This document shows positions 1-12,194 of a stretch of DNA of 64,000 nucleotides, one piece after another. A program made the translations under genes and the position numbers. The stretch is from Selaginella moellendorffii. Its lineage: Eukaryota > Streptophyta > Lycopodiopsida > Selaginellales > Selaginellaceae. Below the pieces are notes generated by a model. It searched no databases and had not been told where the DNA came from. It worked only from the letters and a program-made list of their open reading frames with translations. Position 1 is the first letter of the stretch, and the number at the start of each line of letters is the position of its first letter. The DNA is taken from assembly GCF_000143415.4 (NCBI RefSeq), contig NW_003314331.1, forward strand, positions 881,998 through 945,997. The letters are read 5' to 3'.

Positions 1-119
1 CTCTTAAGGTTTCTAAGCAATGCACGGCGTTATTGCTTTCTACAAAGACACCACGAGAGTCCTTGTTAACACTCTTGGATTTCAAAGTTATGGAGGCACA
101 CGCTCCATACGTCTGGGTG

Positions 120-1036
120 GGATGTTTTCTCAGAAATCCTGGAGGTCTCGAGTTTTCTTGACTTTTAGGGAAGGTCAGGTATGGACGTCCATGAGCAAGA
201 TGAGATTGCAGTTTCGCAATGGTTTCAAGACGCATGAGCCGCAGGTCTTAGAGATCATAACCTTTCCAAAGTTTGGAATTGGACAGCGTGCGTTTCTCAT
301 CCAGACTCAAGGTATGTATGTTTGGAGCTATGGCCGTTGTGCATTTTTTATGGTTTTTATGTTTTTGATAGAGGGAAACATACTGTGGGACTGCATCTCA
401 TTTCTAGACGATGCCACAGTGGCGATAATCAAGTCACTAGGTGGATTGAGAGCGATTGCCACCTCTCACCCGCATTACTACAGCACAAACTCTCGATGGA
501 GCGAGGCTTTTGGAGGCGTCCCGGTTTATACCCGCGAATGGTATTGTCTACCTTTGTTTCTCTCTTTCATTTCGATCTCTCTGTATCCATACTTTTGCAG
601 AGTGGTTTACCAGCACGAAAAGGTGAAGTTCTACTATGGGAGGGACTCACGCTTTTAGCCTTGCACAAATCCTCCACTGGTCTCATGGAGCTCAAGGAGA
701 GGTGTTTTATTCACTGGAGATATCTTACAGGTATAAACTTCTGTCGTTTACAAACTTTGTTTTCGTTTTGTTTTCCTCACTCCATGTTTGATTTGTAGGT
801 GGGGATGGACAACAAAACAGTGAGCATAATGAGATCGTATCCAAGCTATATACCACTCGTCCATGTTTGATTTGTAGGTGGGGATGGACAACAAAATAGT
901 GAGCATAATGAGATCGTATCTAAACTATATACCACTCTTGTCAAGCCACACTAAAAGGATAGGCCAGGTGATCGAGCCATGGGATTTTGGGAGGCTCTAC
1001 ATTGCGTTTCAGGACAGAGAGGATGACGCTGCTTAA
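120..1036 (+). pseudogene. MBL-fold hydrolase pseudogene, copy 1
   Basis: This is a decayed plus-strand copy of the intact MBL-fold gene at 59057-57981. It starts near the exon 2 equivalent and lacks exon 1, with its start codon and N-terminal zinc-ribbon cysteines. The exon 3 equivalent still encodes the HPHYY motif. The exon 4 equivalent has lost the segment between the second splice site and the GGHFAG motif and ends in a stop near 658. The start of exon 5 is tandemly duplicated (about 783-860 and 860-935). Not expected to give a functional enzyme. Confidence 0.8.
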
Positions 1037-1243
1037 GCATCACAATTATCGATTGACTCTCAAGTAATGAATCAGACTGAAACTCGAGATGTCTTTCTGA
1101 TTATGATTTGCCATAACATTGTTTCCAAAGCTAAATTGGACATTTGTTTTTGTGAGGGAGAAAATGCCACAATCAACTTAGAGTGAGCAGTGTTACAGCA
1201 TACACAGTGGATACATGGAGTTTCTTTTTACAAGATCTTTTGT

Positions 1244-1886
1244 CTAAGCTCTAAGCTTCTCCAATGCTTGTCTTACATCTTCAACTCTTGCAATTTCCTT
1301 AAGCAGATTGCTTATCTTCTTCAATTCATCATATTTATGCCCTTTCCTGTTTTTGAATGCCCGGATGACAATTCCATTGCTGGGCTGCAAGCAAAAAGAC
1401 TCTGGCTTGTCGTCCACGATCACCGTGTGTCTGAGGTCCCGCCCTAACCTTGAAAGATCTTTCACAACCTTTCTCCCTCCCACTTCCTTGGGCGAGCATG
1501 AATCTCTGTAGAGGCGATGGGTGAAGAGATCCCAGCTGGGTCGAGCCTATCCAATATCCTGTCCGCATAACGCTTCACCGCTCGAGTAAAAACCACGATC
1601 TCATATATCTGACTCATCTCATTTAGAATGTATCCACACCCGGCCGCTTTGCGACAAGGTAGCGTTGCAATGGAAGAATCTTCCCACTGAAGAGCTTGAG
1701 GGACGCTGTGGCCTTGTGGGCATGAATTAGTGTCTCGTCCATGTCTAACACAAGCGTGGGTTTTTCCTCCAAAGCTGGCGGTAGTAGTGGAGAACTGTGT
1801 GTCACCTTTACCTTTTTGTTCTTTACTTTGGTCACCATGTCGAGCGTTGCAAAACTCCAATCGCCATATTCTCTCGCCCTCTTCAT
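1244..1886 (-). pseudogene. FCP/SCP-like phosphatase pseudogene, two frameshifts
   Basis: Collinear with the intact phosphatase at 6871-6227. The first 86 codons, including the DMDET catalytic motif, are open. A one-base deletion near 1628 (in the codons following the GVDTF motif) and a second near 1530 split the rest over three frames. Sequence is otherwise very close to the intact copy, so inactivation looks recent. Confidence 0.85.
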
Positions 1887-2545
1887 CGCTCTGATAAAAA
1901 AGAAAGAAAGAACGCAAGCCCTAATTGTAAAGGACCTTTATAAATCAAATTAAATACACTTTACGAAATATACCATAATTCTGGCCGTAGAAAATTTCAT
2001 GGATTTTTTCTCTCAGGCTCGCTGGTTTTGGAGGTGGGAGCGTTGTCCCGCTTAAATGGCAATCCACAGTTTGAGAGGAGTATGCGCAGTACTAGTGAAC
2101 TGAACTTACTGGGAACGAACCTTGACATAACTGAAGATTTGTTCGATCACATATTCTGGAACGCAGAGAGAGTTCAGTAGCTTTGGTTCTGACCTCCAGC
2201 ATGGATGTAAAGCGGATTTGAGTCACTGAAGGCGGAAGTTTGCTGGCTGAGAAAGAATCCAACAGCTCCAAATTTCCCTTAGCTCCAATCTAAACTCGCC
2301 TCAAGAAGTTCGTCTTTTGCTGATATCTATTCTGACTTGAGCATTGAGAACGTGTGTTTCATTGTAGATCATTCCAACCATGGTGGTGAAACCATGGTTA
2401 TCAACGTTAAGGTGCTACTACTGCCACTGGAGTAAAAGTTTGTGCGAGCTTTTGTGTGAGTTCGTGCTCCTGGATCTTTATCTATGGGAGATTGCCCCCT
2501 TTGTTTGCTCAATCTATTCTCTTTTCTCTTGGCTCTCCAGAAATT

Positions 2546-2800
2546 ATGGCTCCTACTCGAAAGCTTGTGCTTGCATCGCTCCTCTCATGCCTGGTCATCA
2601 CTGCGGCTTTTGCTGCTGCAGTTTTGTTTAGTTCTTTCTCCAAAATCTCGATAGTTTCTGTGTCCACACCAGCGACGACCATGGCAATCCATCAGCAAAC
2701 TACAGTGCTCAATAGTATAACTCTCTGTGTGTTTTCCATGGCGTTTTTTCTGTGGATCTTAGCCTTCCTTTACACGGCTAGGCCATGTTTTGTTCTTTGA
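2546..2800 (+). CDS. Repeated signal-peptide ORF, copy 1 (84 aa)
   Basis: The ORF begins MAPTRKLVLASLLSCLVITA, a convincing secretory signal peptide, and continues into a second hydrophobic stretch (about residues 63-78) before a stop. The body after the signal peptide aligns at DNA level with the intron of the minus-strand module at 33277-32730, so this may be read-through of an old intron rather than an evolved protein. It recurs at 7511, 11716, 15943, 26855 and 31127. Function unknown; it could be non-coding debris. Confidence 0.35.
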   Translation: MAPTRKLVLASLLSCLVITAAFAAAVLFSSFSKISIVSVSTPATTMAIHQQTTVLNSITLCVFSMAFFLWILAFLYTARPCFVL

Positions 2801-2805
2801 AGTTA

Positions 2806-3092
2806 AGCTTGACTCGAGAAAATAAAGTGGTCAAGAAATGGATGATCTTGCTGGCCGGGTCTACTCTGCTGGATTTGTCACAGTCTTCGCTGGTTGTGAA
2901 TTTCGAGTCGGAGGACACGTTCATTGACCCTGAAGGCAGCGCTCGCGGCAGTGGAAGCGTATACAATTTCTAGATTTTGAAAAGCGCTGTTTTCTGCTAG
3001 ATTCCAAGTGGCTTGCAGGTTGGTGGTGGTATGAACTCGGGGAACGCGAAGTCCTATCTCGATACTGGGGCGAGTCATGTGTTGTCACCTCG
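2806..3092 (+). pseudogene. HISN3 exon 3-4 fragment
   Basis: Plus-strand fragment matching HISN3 exon 3 ([19 protein letters not shown]) and exon 4 (a GNAKSYLD-like stretch followed by GASHV). The middle of exon 3 is replaced by unrelated or rearranged sequence and the region ends at a GT donor after the exon 4 match. Its orientation is opposite to the functional HISN3 gene at 34766-33487. Confidence 0.75.
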
Positions 3093-3146
3093 GTAAGTGT
3101 TTTACATCAGTCTTGGAATTTAACTCTTAACATTGTGTGTGTGAGA

Positions 3147-4134
3147 CTAAGTCTTGCTCTGGCATTCTCTCGAGAGCTTAGAGAGTTTGGTGCCCGGAAG
3201 AGGCTCATTGCTTCTTGGAGGTGGCCAATTCCAGAGATAGGCCGAGAGGAGCACTGTGCGCGCCATCTTGCTCTTGTAAGGCATTCGATCGTAAATAAAC
3301 ATTGCATTTTCAAGATGGTTTCTAGAGGTGAGCATATGGATCATTGTTGCCCAAGAGATGAGCCATCTTTAGGAAGGAATCTAGTGCCTCGTCCAAATGC
3401 CCATTCGAGGCATATGTGCCAAGCATGGAGTTCCAGGCCACCACGTGCCTCTCAAACAAACATTTAGCCTCCTCCAAGCAGCCATGAGGTGCATAGCCGT
3501 CGATCATAGCCGTAAATGCCACCTCATTAAGATCCGGGGCATCTTCAAAGAGATTCTTTGCTTGCTCCATATGCCCGGCCTGGTGATCATGGTCGTCCAT
3601 GTTACTAGGGCATTCTATCAAAGAGATCTTTAGCTTCATCCAGCCGCTGGTTCTGGCAGTGGCCTTGGATCATGGCCGTCCACGGCGCGTGAGAGATGCC
3701 CGTTATGGGCATATGGCACGATCATGGCCGTGCTAGAAACCAGGGTTTGCTCCGGCATGGAGTGGAATACCGCCTCCGCCTCGCCGAGATTGCCACTCGG
3801 CGAGTACATCTCGATCATCGCGTCCCAGGTGATGGAATTCTTTGCAGGGATGCGATCGAAGAGCTGCTTGGCGCGCTGCACGTCACCGGCCGCGGCTTCA
3901 GGTCGTGGTTGCAAATGTAGGCCTGGAGGGTGAGATTCCAAGAGAAGAGATTGGGATCCGAGGTAGAATCGAAGACCGATCGCGCTTCCTCCAGGCAGCC
4001 GCAGCGGCCATACATCTGGACGAGGAGATTTCGCAGGAAGACGCTGTTGTTGTGGTCGCTGTGAAGGATCTGGGCGATGGATCCGGCGGCCATTGTCGCA
4101 AGATGTGACGAGGGCGGCAAGCTCTTATGCGCAT
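3147..4134 (-). pseudogene. PPR protein pseudogene fragment
   Basis: Reading right to left, pieces of PPR repeats appear: RNLLVQMYGRCGCLEEARSV, AKQLFDRIPAKNSITW, FTAMIDGYAPHGCLEEAK and VVAWNSMLGTYASNGHLDEA. This is the alternating short/long repeat style of plant PLS-class PPR proteins, which act in organelle RNA editing and processing. Several frameshifts separate the repeats and no complete protein can be read. Close relatives lie at 24431-25250, 50455-51425 and 55862-57107. Confidence 0.85.
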
Positions 4135-4289
4135 CGCATCATGGCCGTTGGATGATGGGGACGTCCGAGGTTCAAGTCCTGGCAGGTTCTAGCTTCCCGA
4201 TGTTTTTCATGGCATCCCCGATCGCTCAGCTGCACTCCAAATGCCGGGCGCGCTCGTCAACGACAGAATTAACTTCCTGGACACAAGTG

Positions 4290-4930
<641 letters not shown>

Positions 4931-5092
4931 AACCTTTCTCCTCGACTTTTAACAAGTTTGTCCTTTTACTGAGATCTTGGTCATCTCTTAAGGTTTCTAA
5001 GCAATGCACGGCGTTATTGCTTTCTACAAAGACACCACGAGAGTCCCTGTTAACACTCTTGGATTTCAAAGTTATGGAGGCACACGTCTGGT

Positions 5093-6019
5093 GGGATGTT
5101 TTCTCAGAAATCCTGGAGGTCTCGAGTTTTCTTGACTTTTAGTTTTAGGGAAGGTCAGGTATGGACGTCCATGAGCAAGATGAGATTGCAGTTTCGCAAT
5201 GGTTTCAAGAAGCATGAGCCGCAGGTCTTCGAGATCATAACCTTTCCAAAGTTTGGCATTGGACAGCGTGCGTTTCTCATCCAGACTCAAGGTATGTATG
5301 TTTGGAGCTATGGCCGTTGCGCATTTTTTATGGTTTTTATGTTTTTGATAGAGGGAAACATACTGTGGGACTGCATCTCATTTCTAGACGATGCCACAGT
5401 GGAGATAACCAAGTCACTAGGTGGATTGAGAGCGATTGCCATCTCTCACCCGCATTACTACAGCACAAACTCTCGATGGAGCGAGGCTTTTGGAGGCGTC
5501 CCGGTTTATACCCACGAATGGTATTGTCTACCTTTGTTTCTCTCTTTCGTTTCGATCTCTCTGTATCCATACTTTTGCAGAGTGGTTTACCAGCACGAAA
5601 AGGGTAAGTTCTACTATGGGAGGGACTCACGCTTTTAGCCATTTTGCTATCCTCCACTGGTCTCATGGAGCTCAAGGGAGGGGTGTTTTATTCACTGGAG
5701 ATATCTTACAGGTATAAACTTCTGTCGTTTACAAACTTTGTTTTCGTTTTGTTTTCCTCACTCCGTGTTTGATTTGTAGGTGGGGATGGACAACAAAACA
5801 GTGAGCATAATGAGATCGTATCCAAGCTATATACCACTCTCGTCCATGTTTGATTTGTAGGTGGGGATGGACAACAAAACAGTGAGCATAATGAGATCGT
5901 ATCTAAACTATATACCACTCTTGTCAAGCCACACTAAAAGGATAGGCCAGGTGATCGAGCCATGGGATTTTGGGAGGCTCTACGTTGCGTTTCAGGACAG
6001 AGAGGATGACGCTGCTTAA
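5093..6019 (+). pseudogene. MBL-fold hydrolase pseudogene, copy 2
   Basis: Near-identical to copy 1 at 120-1036, lying 4.98 kb downstream. It has the same loss of exon 1, the same exon 4 deletion and early stop (near 5638), and the same duplicated exon 5 start (about 5762-5840 and 5841-5918). The shared defects show the gene was already broken before this unit duplicated. Confidence 0.8.
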
Positions 6020-6226
6020 GCATCACAATTATCGATTGACTCTCAAGTAATGAATCAGACTGAAACTCGAGATGTCTTTCTGATTATGATTTGCCATAAC
6101 ATTGTTTCCAAAGCTAAATTGGACATTTGTTTTTGTGAGGGAGACAGTGCCACAATCAATTTAGAGTGAGCAGTTGTTACAGCATACACAGTGGATACAT
6201 GAGTTTCCTTTTACAAGATCTTTTGT

Positions 6227-6871
6227 CTAACTTTTAAGCTTCTCCAACGCTTGTCTTACATCTTCAGCTCTTGCAATTTCCTTAAGCAGATTGCTTATTT
6301 TCTTCAATTCATCATATTTATGCCCTTTCTTGTTTTTGAATGCACGGATGACAATTCCATTGCTGGGCTGCAAGCAAAAGGACTCTAGCTTGTCGTCCAC
6401 GATCACCGTGTGTCTGAGGTCCCGCCCTAATCTCGAAAGATCTTTCACAACCTTTCTCCCTCCCACTTCCTTGGGCGAGCATGAATCTCTGTAGAGGCGA
6501 TGGGTGAAGAGATTCCCAGCTGGGTCGAGCCTATCCAATATCCTGTCCGCATAAGGCTTCACCGCTCGAGTAAAAACCACAATCTCGTATATCTCACTCA
6601 TCTCATTTAGAAATGTATCCACACCCGGCCGCTTTGCGACAAGGTAGCGCTGCAATGGAAGAGTCTTCCCACTGAAGAGCTTGAGGGACGCTATAGCCTT
6701 GTGGGCATGGATTAGTGTCTCGTCCATGTCTAACACAAGCGTCGGTTTCTCCTCCAAAGCTGGCGGTAGTAGTGGAGAACTGTGTGTCACCTTTACCTTT
6801 TTGTTCTTTACTTTGGTCACCATGTCGAGCGTTGCAAAACTCCAATCGCCATATTCTCTCGCCCTCTTCAT
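6227..6871 (-). CDS. FCP1/SCP-like (NLI-interacting factor family) phosphatase
   Basis: Single-exon ORF of 214 aa starting at ATG 6871. The HAD-type catalytic motif DMDET lies at about residues 49-53 (TLVLDMDETLIHAHK), followed by EIYEIVVFTRAVKPYADRIL, the NLFTHRLYRDSC block and the VIVDD motif, in the order typical of CTD small phosphatases. These Asp-based Mg-dependent enzymes dephosphorylate phosphoserine/threonine, classically on the RNA polymerase II CTD or transcription factors. The length fits the catalytic core alone; no targeting peptide or membrane segment is evident. A near-identical intact gene lies at 50053-49409, a frameshifted one at 1886-1244 and a decayed one at 57176-57808. 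Lack of introns, unlike neighbouring genes, suggests an ancestral retrocopy. The family is clear; the substrate is unknown. Confidence 0.85.
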   Translation of the reverse strand: MKRAREYGDWSFATLDMVTKVKNKKVKVTHSSPLLPPALEEKPTLVLDMDETLIHAHKAIASLKLFSGKTLPLQRYLVAKRPGVDTFLNEMSEIYEIVVFTRAVKPYADRILDRLDPAGNLFTHRLYRDSCSPKEVGGRKVVKDLSRLGRDLRHTVIVDDKLESFCLQPSNGIVIRAFKNKKGHKYDELKKISNLLKEIARAEDVRQALEKLKS

Positions 6872-7510
6872 CGCTGTGATAAAAAAGAAAGAAAGAACGC
6901 AAGCCCTAATTGTAAAGGATCTTTATAAATCAAATTAAATACACTTTACTAAATATACCATAATTCTGGCCGTAGAAAATTTCATGGATTTTTTCTCTCA
7001 GGCTCGCTGGTTTTGGAGGTGGGAGCGTTGTCCCGCTTAAATGGCAATCCACAGTTTGAGAGGAGTACGCGCAGTACTAGTGAACTGAACTTACTGGGAA
7101 CGAACCTTGACATAACTGAAGATTTGTTCGATTGCATATTCTGGAACGCAGAGAGAGTTCAGTAGCTTTGGTTCTGATCTCCAGCATGGATGTAAAGCGA
7201 ATTTGAGTCACTGAAGGCGGAAGTTTGCCAGCTGAGAAAGAATCCAACAGCTCCAAATTTCCTTTTCAAGAAGTTCGTCTTTTGCTGATATCTATTCTGA
7301 CTTGAGCATTGAGAACGTGTGTTTCATTGTAGATCATTCCAACCATGGTGGTGAAACCATGGTTATCAACGTTAAGGTGCTACTACTGCCTCTGGAGTAA
7401 AAGTTTGTGCGAGCTTTTGTGTGAGTTCGTGCTCTTGGATCTTTATCTATGGGAGATTGCCCGCTTTGTTTGCTCAATCTATTCTCTTTTCTCTTGGCTC
7501 TCCAGAAATT

Positions 7511-7774
7511 ATGGCTCCTACTCGAAAGCTTGTGCTTGCATCGCTCCTCTCATGCCTGGTCATCACTGCGGCTTTTGCCGCTGCAGTTTTGTTTAGTTCT
7601 TTCTCCAAAATCTCGATAGTTTCTGTGTCCACACCAGCGACGACCATGGCGATCCATCAGCAAACTACAGTGCTCAATAGTATAACTCTCTGTGTGTTTT
7701 CCATGACGTTTTCTCTGTGGATCTTAGCCTTCCTTTACAGTACAGATCCTGCCCGAGTGTACTCAAAACAGTAA
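7511..7774 (+). CDS. Repeated signal-peptide ORF, copy 2 (87 aa)
   Basis: Same signal peptide as the ORF at 2546, followed by a body with a hydrophobic segment (SMTFSLWILAFLY) and ending STDPARVYSKQ. The C-terminus differs from copy 1, which runs into HISN3-fragment DNA. The open frame and 87-aa length are kept at 11716 and 31127. Confidence 0.35.
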   Translation: MAPTRKLVLASLLSCLVITAAFAAAVLFSSFSKISIVSVSTPATTMAIHQQTTVLNSITLCVFSMTFSLWILAFLYSTDPARVYSKQ

Positions 7775-7989
7775 GAAACTATCAAGATTCTAGGGAAGAA
7801 AACTGCTACCTTCATTTCCAGCAGCAAAAGCAGAAGTGATGAGCAAGCACAAGGTAAAGCTCCATGAGACACAGTGTGAAGTGTTGGTCACTGAATGGTA
7901 GCTACTTGAGTTATTGTTGATTACCGTTACCATGAACATAATTATGCTTGGAATCCTGATCCACATTTGCCTGCTCCCACATCACAACC

Positions 7990-8930
7990 AAAAATGTGAT
8001 ATAGACAAAGGTTATGACAAGTAAATCAACAGTTTTTTGCTGATCTCTGTCCCAACTCAAGACATCGCAATATGAAACATTGCCTCCAAATATGTCGAGA
8101 GAAGAGCCAGCAGTCCAGCATTTCTGTTGAGATCCAGATCTTCGAGCGATGTTACTGCACCAGCATACGTAACCGGGAGCTACACCAATAGTCACTCACA
8201 ACTAAGCATGAAGAGTCCAAGATGATACGTACTGGAGACCAAGATGTTGACAAGCTCCTCATCGATTCCCAGCCTGGTGTGGCGGTAGGATTCCAGCTTA
8301 AACTATTCTACTTGTCTTACGTTTTCATTCCGAGATCCACCTCATGGACATGATAGTTGCGATTGCGCTAAACCAGCTAGAGTTTCTATCAATGCTTGGC
8401 AGATCACTAAACTTTTTGCCACCAGTCAGTATACTCCATCCTGACAAAACTTTTTCTTTTAGATATGTTACTACAAGGAATTTACTCGCCTTCTTGCTGC
8501 AACTCAGGTCCAACCTAAGACGATCAAGCACTGGCAATCACATGACTCGCTCTAGCATCGAGTCGCGTTCCACAAGTTGACACCACCACCGATCTGCAAG
8601 CCAGCAGAAGATCAATGTAATAGAAAGAAACATTTTCTAAACATTACTTGCCCAATAGTGCCGTGAGCGCTGCTTTCAAGCTCAAAGAATCTCCCCGGTT
8701 TTGAACTCATTGGTGCTCCTGGGATTGCAATTCACATGGGAGAATTCCAGCGGATCGTCAAGCTGTGCGGTTTCACCCCTGCATACAATGTAAGGGTTCT
8801 TTATGGAGTGTAGAGATAATACAATGAGTAAGGAAGCAACTGATGGGGTCTACTCTGATGGATTCAGTGGTTGTGAATTTTGAGTCAGAGAAATCGGCTG
8901 CCAAGTTTGCTGGAATGTACCTACGGGTGA
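7990..8930 (-). pseudogene. Diverged HISN3 remnant (type d), copy 1
   Basis: Segments matching HISN3 exons lie on the minus strand in gene order: a degenerate exon 8 ([12 protein letters not shown]-like, near 8050-8190), exon 7 pieces near 8230-8280, exon 6 and exon 5 pieces near 8330-8540, and exon 3-4 pieces near 8660-8930, the last partly in plus orientation. Numerous indels and stops make it non-functional. Confidence 0.7.
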
Positions 8931-9059
8931 TCTTCCCTGAGAACATGTGTTCATAGCAAGGAGTTCAAATGGCATTGCAGCAGTAGGATCAGTATTTAAC
9001 ATTGTAATGCCTTATGCCATGTTATGTTCTTTGAGAGTTCACAACTAAAGATAACTCCA

Positions 9060-9586
9060 CCTTAATAGTGCCTGGCCAGTTCTAATAAGACCTGGCCAAA
9101 TTGCGATAGGCACTAGGCAGTTCCAGCCATGGCTTTCTAACAGCGAAGTTGCAAATGTTTTGGCACTGGTTGGTATAGACTGGCCTGGGTTGTAAACGAA
9201 AGTCTCGGTCCTTGGCCTTGAATTGTCCAGCCACCTTGGCCAGTCTTTGCGCTACAATGGCAGGCATTTCCAAGCAATGTTTTACAATGGGACTTGTGGA
9301 AGTGAAAAAAACTTGTTTAGGTTAAGTTCTCAAAGCGGAAGAACATAACATGGCCTAGCCTTGAAAAGAAATACAAAAACCATCCAACCAAAAATCATGG
9401 AAAACACGCACAGAGCTCTATTGAGCCCACAAGTGTTTGTTTGATCCATCACATGGTCTGTAAATCCAGCTCAAACAGAAAGAAACTATCAACATTCTAG
9501 AGAAGAAAACTGCTACCTTCATTTCCAGCAGCAAAAGCAGCAGTGATGAGAAGGCACGCAAGCAGAAGCTTTTGAGAAGGAGCCAT
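9060..9586 (-). pseudogene. Signal-peptide protein remnant, minus strand, copy 1
   Basis: Starts at ATG 9586 with a signal peptide beginning MAPSQKLLLA, followed by an intron-like gap and a second exon-like block (near 9100-9280). Relative to the copies at 13826, 28994 and 33277 it lacks about 12 bp (four residues) in the signal peptide. I cannot identify the mature protein; no clean splice into an open second exon was found. Confidence 0.45.
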
Positions 9587-9714
9587 TTCTCCGAGCAAAA
9601 GGAATGAGAAAACAAAAGGGGCAGCCATACACACAGAGGCTCCCACCGAGTTTTAGAATGCGAAGTGTTGGTCTTACAATTTGGGGTTGGTCAACCTCGG
9701 AAATGAATTCAGGA

Positions 9715-10628
9715 TTGATCTCTGTGCCAACTCAAGACATCGGAATATGAAACATTGCCTCCAAATATGTCGAGAGCAGAGCCAAGAGTCACGTCTACAA
9801 CGCCCCCAGCATTTTTTATGAGATCCAGATCTTCGAGCAATGTTACTCCACCAGCATACGTAACCGGGATCTACATCAATACTCACTCACAACTAAGACA
9901 CCAAGATCATGAAGAGTCCAAGATGATACGTACTGGAGACCATTGGCCCAAGATCTTGACAAGCTCCTCGTCGATTCCCAGCCTGGGGTAGCAGCGATAA
10001 GGTTCCAGCTTAAACTATTCTTACTACTTGTCTTACTGCTTTCCTTCGACGTCCACCCCATGGACAAGAAACTCGTCGCAAAAGTTTCATGTGTTACAAG
10101 CTATCCATCTTCTTTCTGCAACTCAGGTCCAAAACGAGCCTCTTCCGGCCAACAAGGCGTACTAGCTGCTGGAGCCTTTCAGTGTCGACCTTGCCGTCCT
10201 TAAACACGAACTAGAAAAACCAAAGTTGGAGTTATTCCCTCATAAGACTGATATAAAACACTCACCGAGGTGACAATCACATGACTCGCTCCAGCATCGA
10301 GATAAGACTTCGCGTTCCCCAAGTTGACACCACCACCGATCTGCAAGCCGCCTGAAATCTAGCAGAAACGAGAGCTGTCAAAATCTAGAAACAAATGCAA
10401 TAGTAAGAAAAAAGAACATTACTTGCCTAGATACGCTTCCAGTGCCGCGAGCGCTGCTTTCAGGCTCAAAGAATCTCCCCCGAGCATGATCACGTGTCCG
10501 CCGGGAAGATCATCGCGGCGATACATTCCAGCAAACTCGGCAGCCGATTTCTCCGACTCGAAATTCACAACCAGCGAAGACTGCGACGAATCCAGCAGAG
10601 TAGATCCCAAAATTTGCTTCATCTTTCC
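9715..10628 (-). pseudogene. HISN3 pseudogene (type a), copy 1, exon 6 inverted
   Basis: Exon 3 (67-codon stretch ending [17 protein letters not shown]), exon 4, exon 5 ([11 protein letters not shown]-like) and exon 8 (SALDIFGGN) are recognisable in minus orientation. Exons 1 and 2 are missing. The exon 6 equivalent lies outside the gene, at 10720-10850, on the opposite strand with several missense changes (for example VNGVDVEGK for VHGVDVEGK). Cannot make functional enzyme. Confidence 0.8.
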
Positions 10629-11715
10629 CTACAAAAAAACGCACACATCCAGCATTGGATCTCTCTCTCTCTCTCTCTCTCTCAAAAACATAGCTTGTAA
10701 CATATGAAATTTTTGCCAGGATGGAGTGTGCATGGTCATGACGAGCGGTGGCAAAAGTTTGGTGATCTGCCAATTGCTGAAGAAACTCTAGTCGGTTTGG
10801 CGCAATCAGCCGACAAGTTTCTTGTCAATGGGGTGGACGTCGAAGGAAAGTGATAAGACAAGTAGTTTAATCGTTTCATCTGGCCGAGCTGCACATAGCC
10901 AGTGATCATCTCATTCTACGCTCATTGATCGATCGGGGAATGGAGATCGATCGATCAATCAAAGAGGTTAATCACTCATAACTTACACACCAAGATGATA
11001 CGTCCTGGAGACCATTGGCCCAAGATTTTGACAAGATCCTCATCGATTCCCAGCCGCCAGAGCTTAAAGCTTTTCACAGACCGGAGTGCATGCAAGCACT
11101 TCCGGGTGTGGTAAGCAGCGAGTTTCGTTCCTTTCTTCCTTTTTTTCCTTGGTTTAAGTATCAGTTTCATGGATTTTTATTCTCAGGCTCGCTGGTTTTG
11201 GAGGTGGGAGCGTTGTCCCCCTTAAATGGCAATCCACAGTTTGAGAGGAGTATGCGCAGTACTAGTGAACTGAACTTACTGGGAACGAACCTTGACATAA
11301 CTGAAGATTTGTTCGATTGCATATTCTGGAACGCAGAGAGAGTTCAGTAGCTTTGGTTCTGATCTCCAGCATGGATGTAAAGCGAATTTGAGTCACTGAA
11401 GGCGGAAGTTTGCCAGCTGAGAAAGAATCCAACAGCTCCAAATTTCCCTTAGCTCCAATCTAAACTCGCCTCAAGAAGTTCGTCTTTTGCTGATATCTAT
11501 TCTGACTTGAGCATTGAGAACGTGTGTTTCATTGTAGATCATTCCAACCATGGTGGTGAAACCATGGTTATCAACGTTAAGGTGCTACTACTGCCACTGG
11601 AGTAAAAGTTTGTGCGAGCTTTTGTGTGAGTTCGTGCTCCTGGATCTTTATCTATGGGAGATGGCCCCCTTTGTTTGCTCAATCTATTCTCTTTTCTCTT
11701 GGCTCTCCAGAAATT

Positions 11716-11979
11716 ATGGCTCCTACTCGAAAGCTTGTGCTTGCATCGCTCCTCTCATGCCTGGTCATCACTGCGGCTTTTGCTGCTGCAGTTTTCTTTA
11801 GTTCTCTCTCCAAAATCTCGATAGTTTCTGTGTCCACACCAGCGACGACCATGGCGATCCATCAGCAAACTACAGTGCTCAATAGTATAACTCTCTGTGT
11901 GTTTTCCATGACGTTTTTTCTGTGGATCTTAGCCTTCCTTTACAGTACAGATCCTGCCCGAGTGTACTCAAAACAGTAA
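11716..11979 (+). CDS. Repeated signal-peptide ORF, copy 3 (87 aa)
   Basis: Full 87-aa version, differing from the copy at 7511 by a few substitutions in the middle and the same C-terminus. Confidence 0.35.
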   Translation: MAPTRKLVLASLLSCLVITAAFAAAVFFSSLSKISIVSVSTPATTMAIHQQTTVLNSITLCVFSMTFFLWILAFLYSTDPARVYSKQ

Positions 11980-12194
11980 GAAACTATCAAGATTCTAGGG
12001 AAGAAAACTGCTACCTTCATTTCCAGCAGCAAAAGCAGAAGTGATGAGCAAGCACAAGGTAAAGCTCCATGAGACACAGTGTGAAGTGTTGGTCACTGAA
12101 TGGTAGCTACTTGAGTTATTGTTGATTACCGTTACCATGAACATAGGAATCCTGATCCACATTTGCCTGCTCCCCAAGTGGGGAGTACATCACA

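Larger units (their letters stand above)
6990..11172. repeat. Tandem unit T1 (about 4.2 kb)
   Basis: Repeat unit delimited by the recurring segment beginning CTCAGGCTCGCTGGTTTTGG (near 6996, 11184, 15432 and 30595). It holds, in order, the plus-strand signal-peptide ORF, a diverged minus-strand HISN3 remnant, a minus-strand signal-peptide exon, and a second HISN3 remnant with one exon inverted. Confidence 0.85.

Noticed and set aside
20-658. ORF of 212 codons as a functional MBL gene
   Set aside because: It reads through intron-like sequence, lacks exon 1 and ends early; the intact paralogue shows these are defects.
10661-10685. CT microsatellite as a regulatory GAGA element
   Set aside because: It lies in the position of the HISN3 intron before exon 3 in every copy, so it is more simply an intronic microsatellite.
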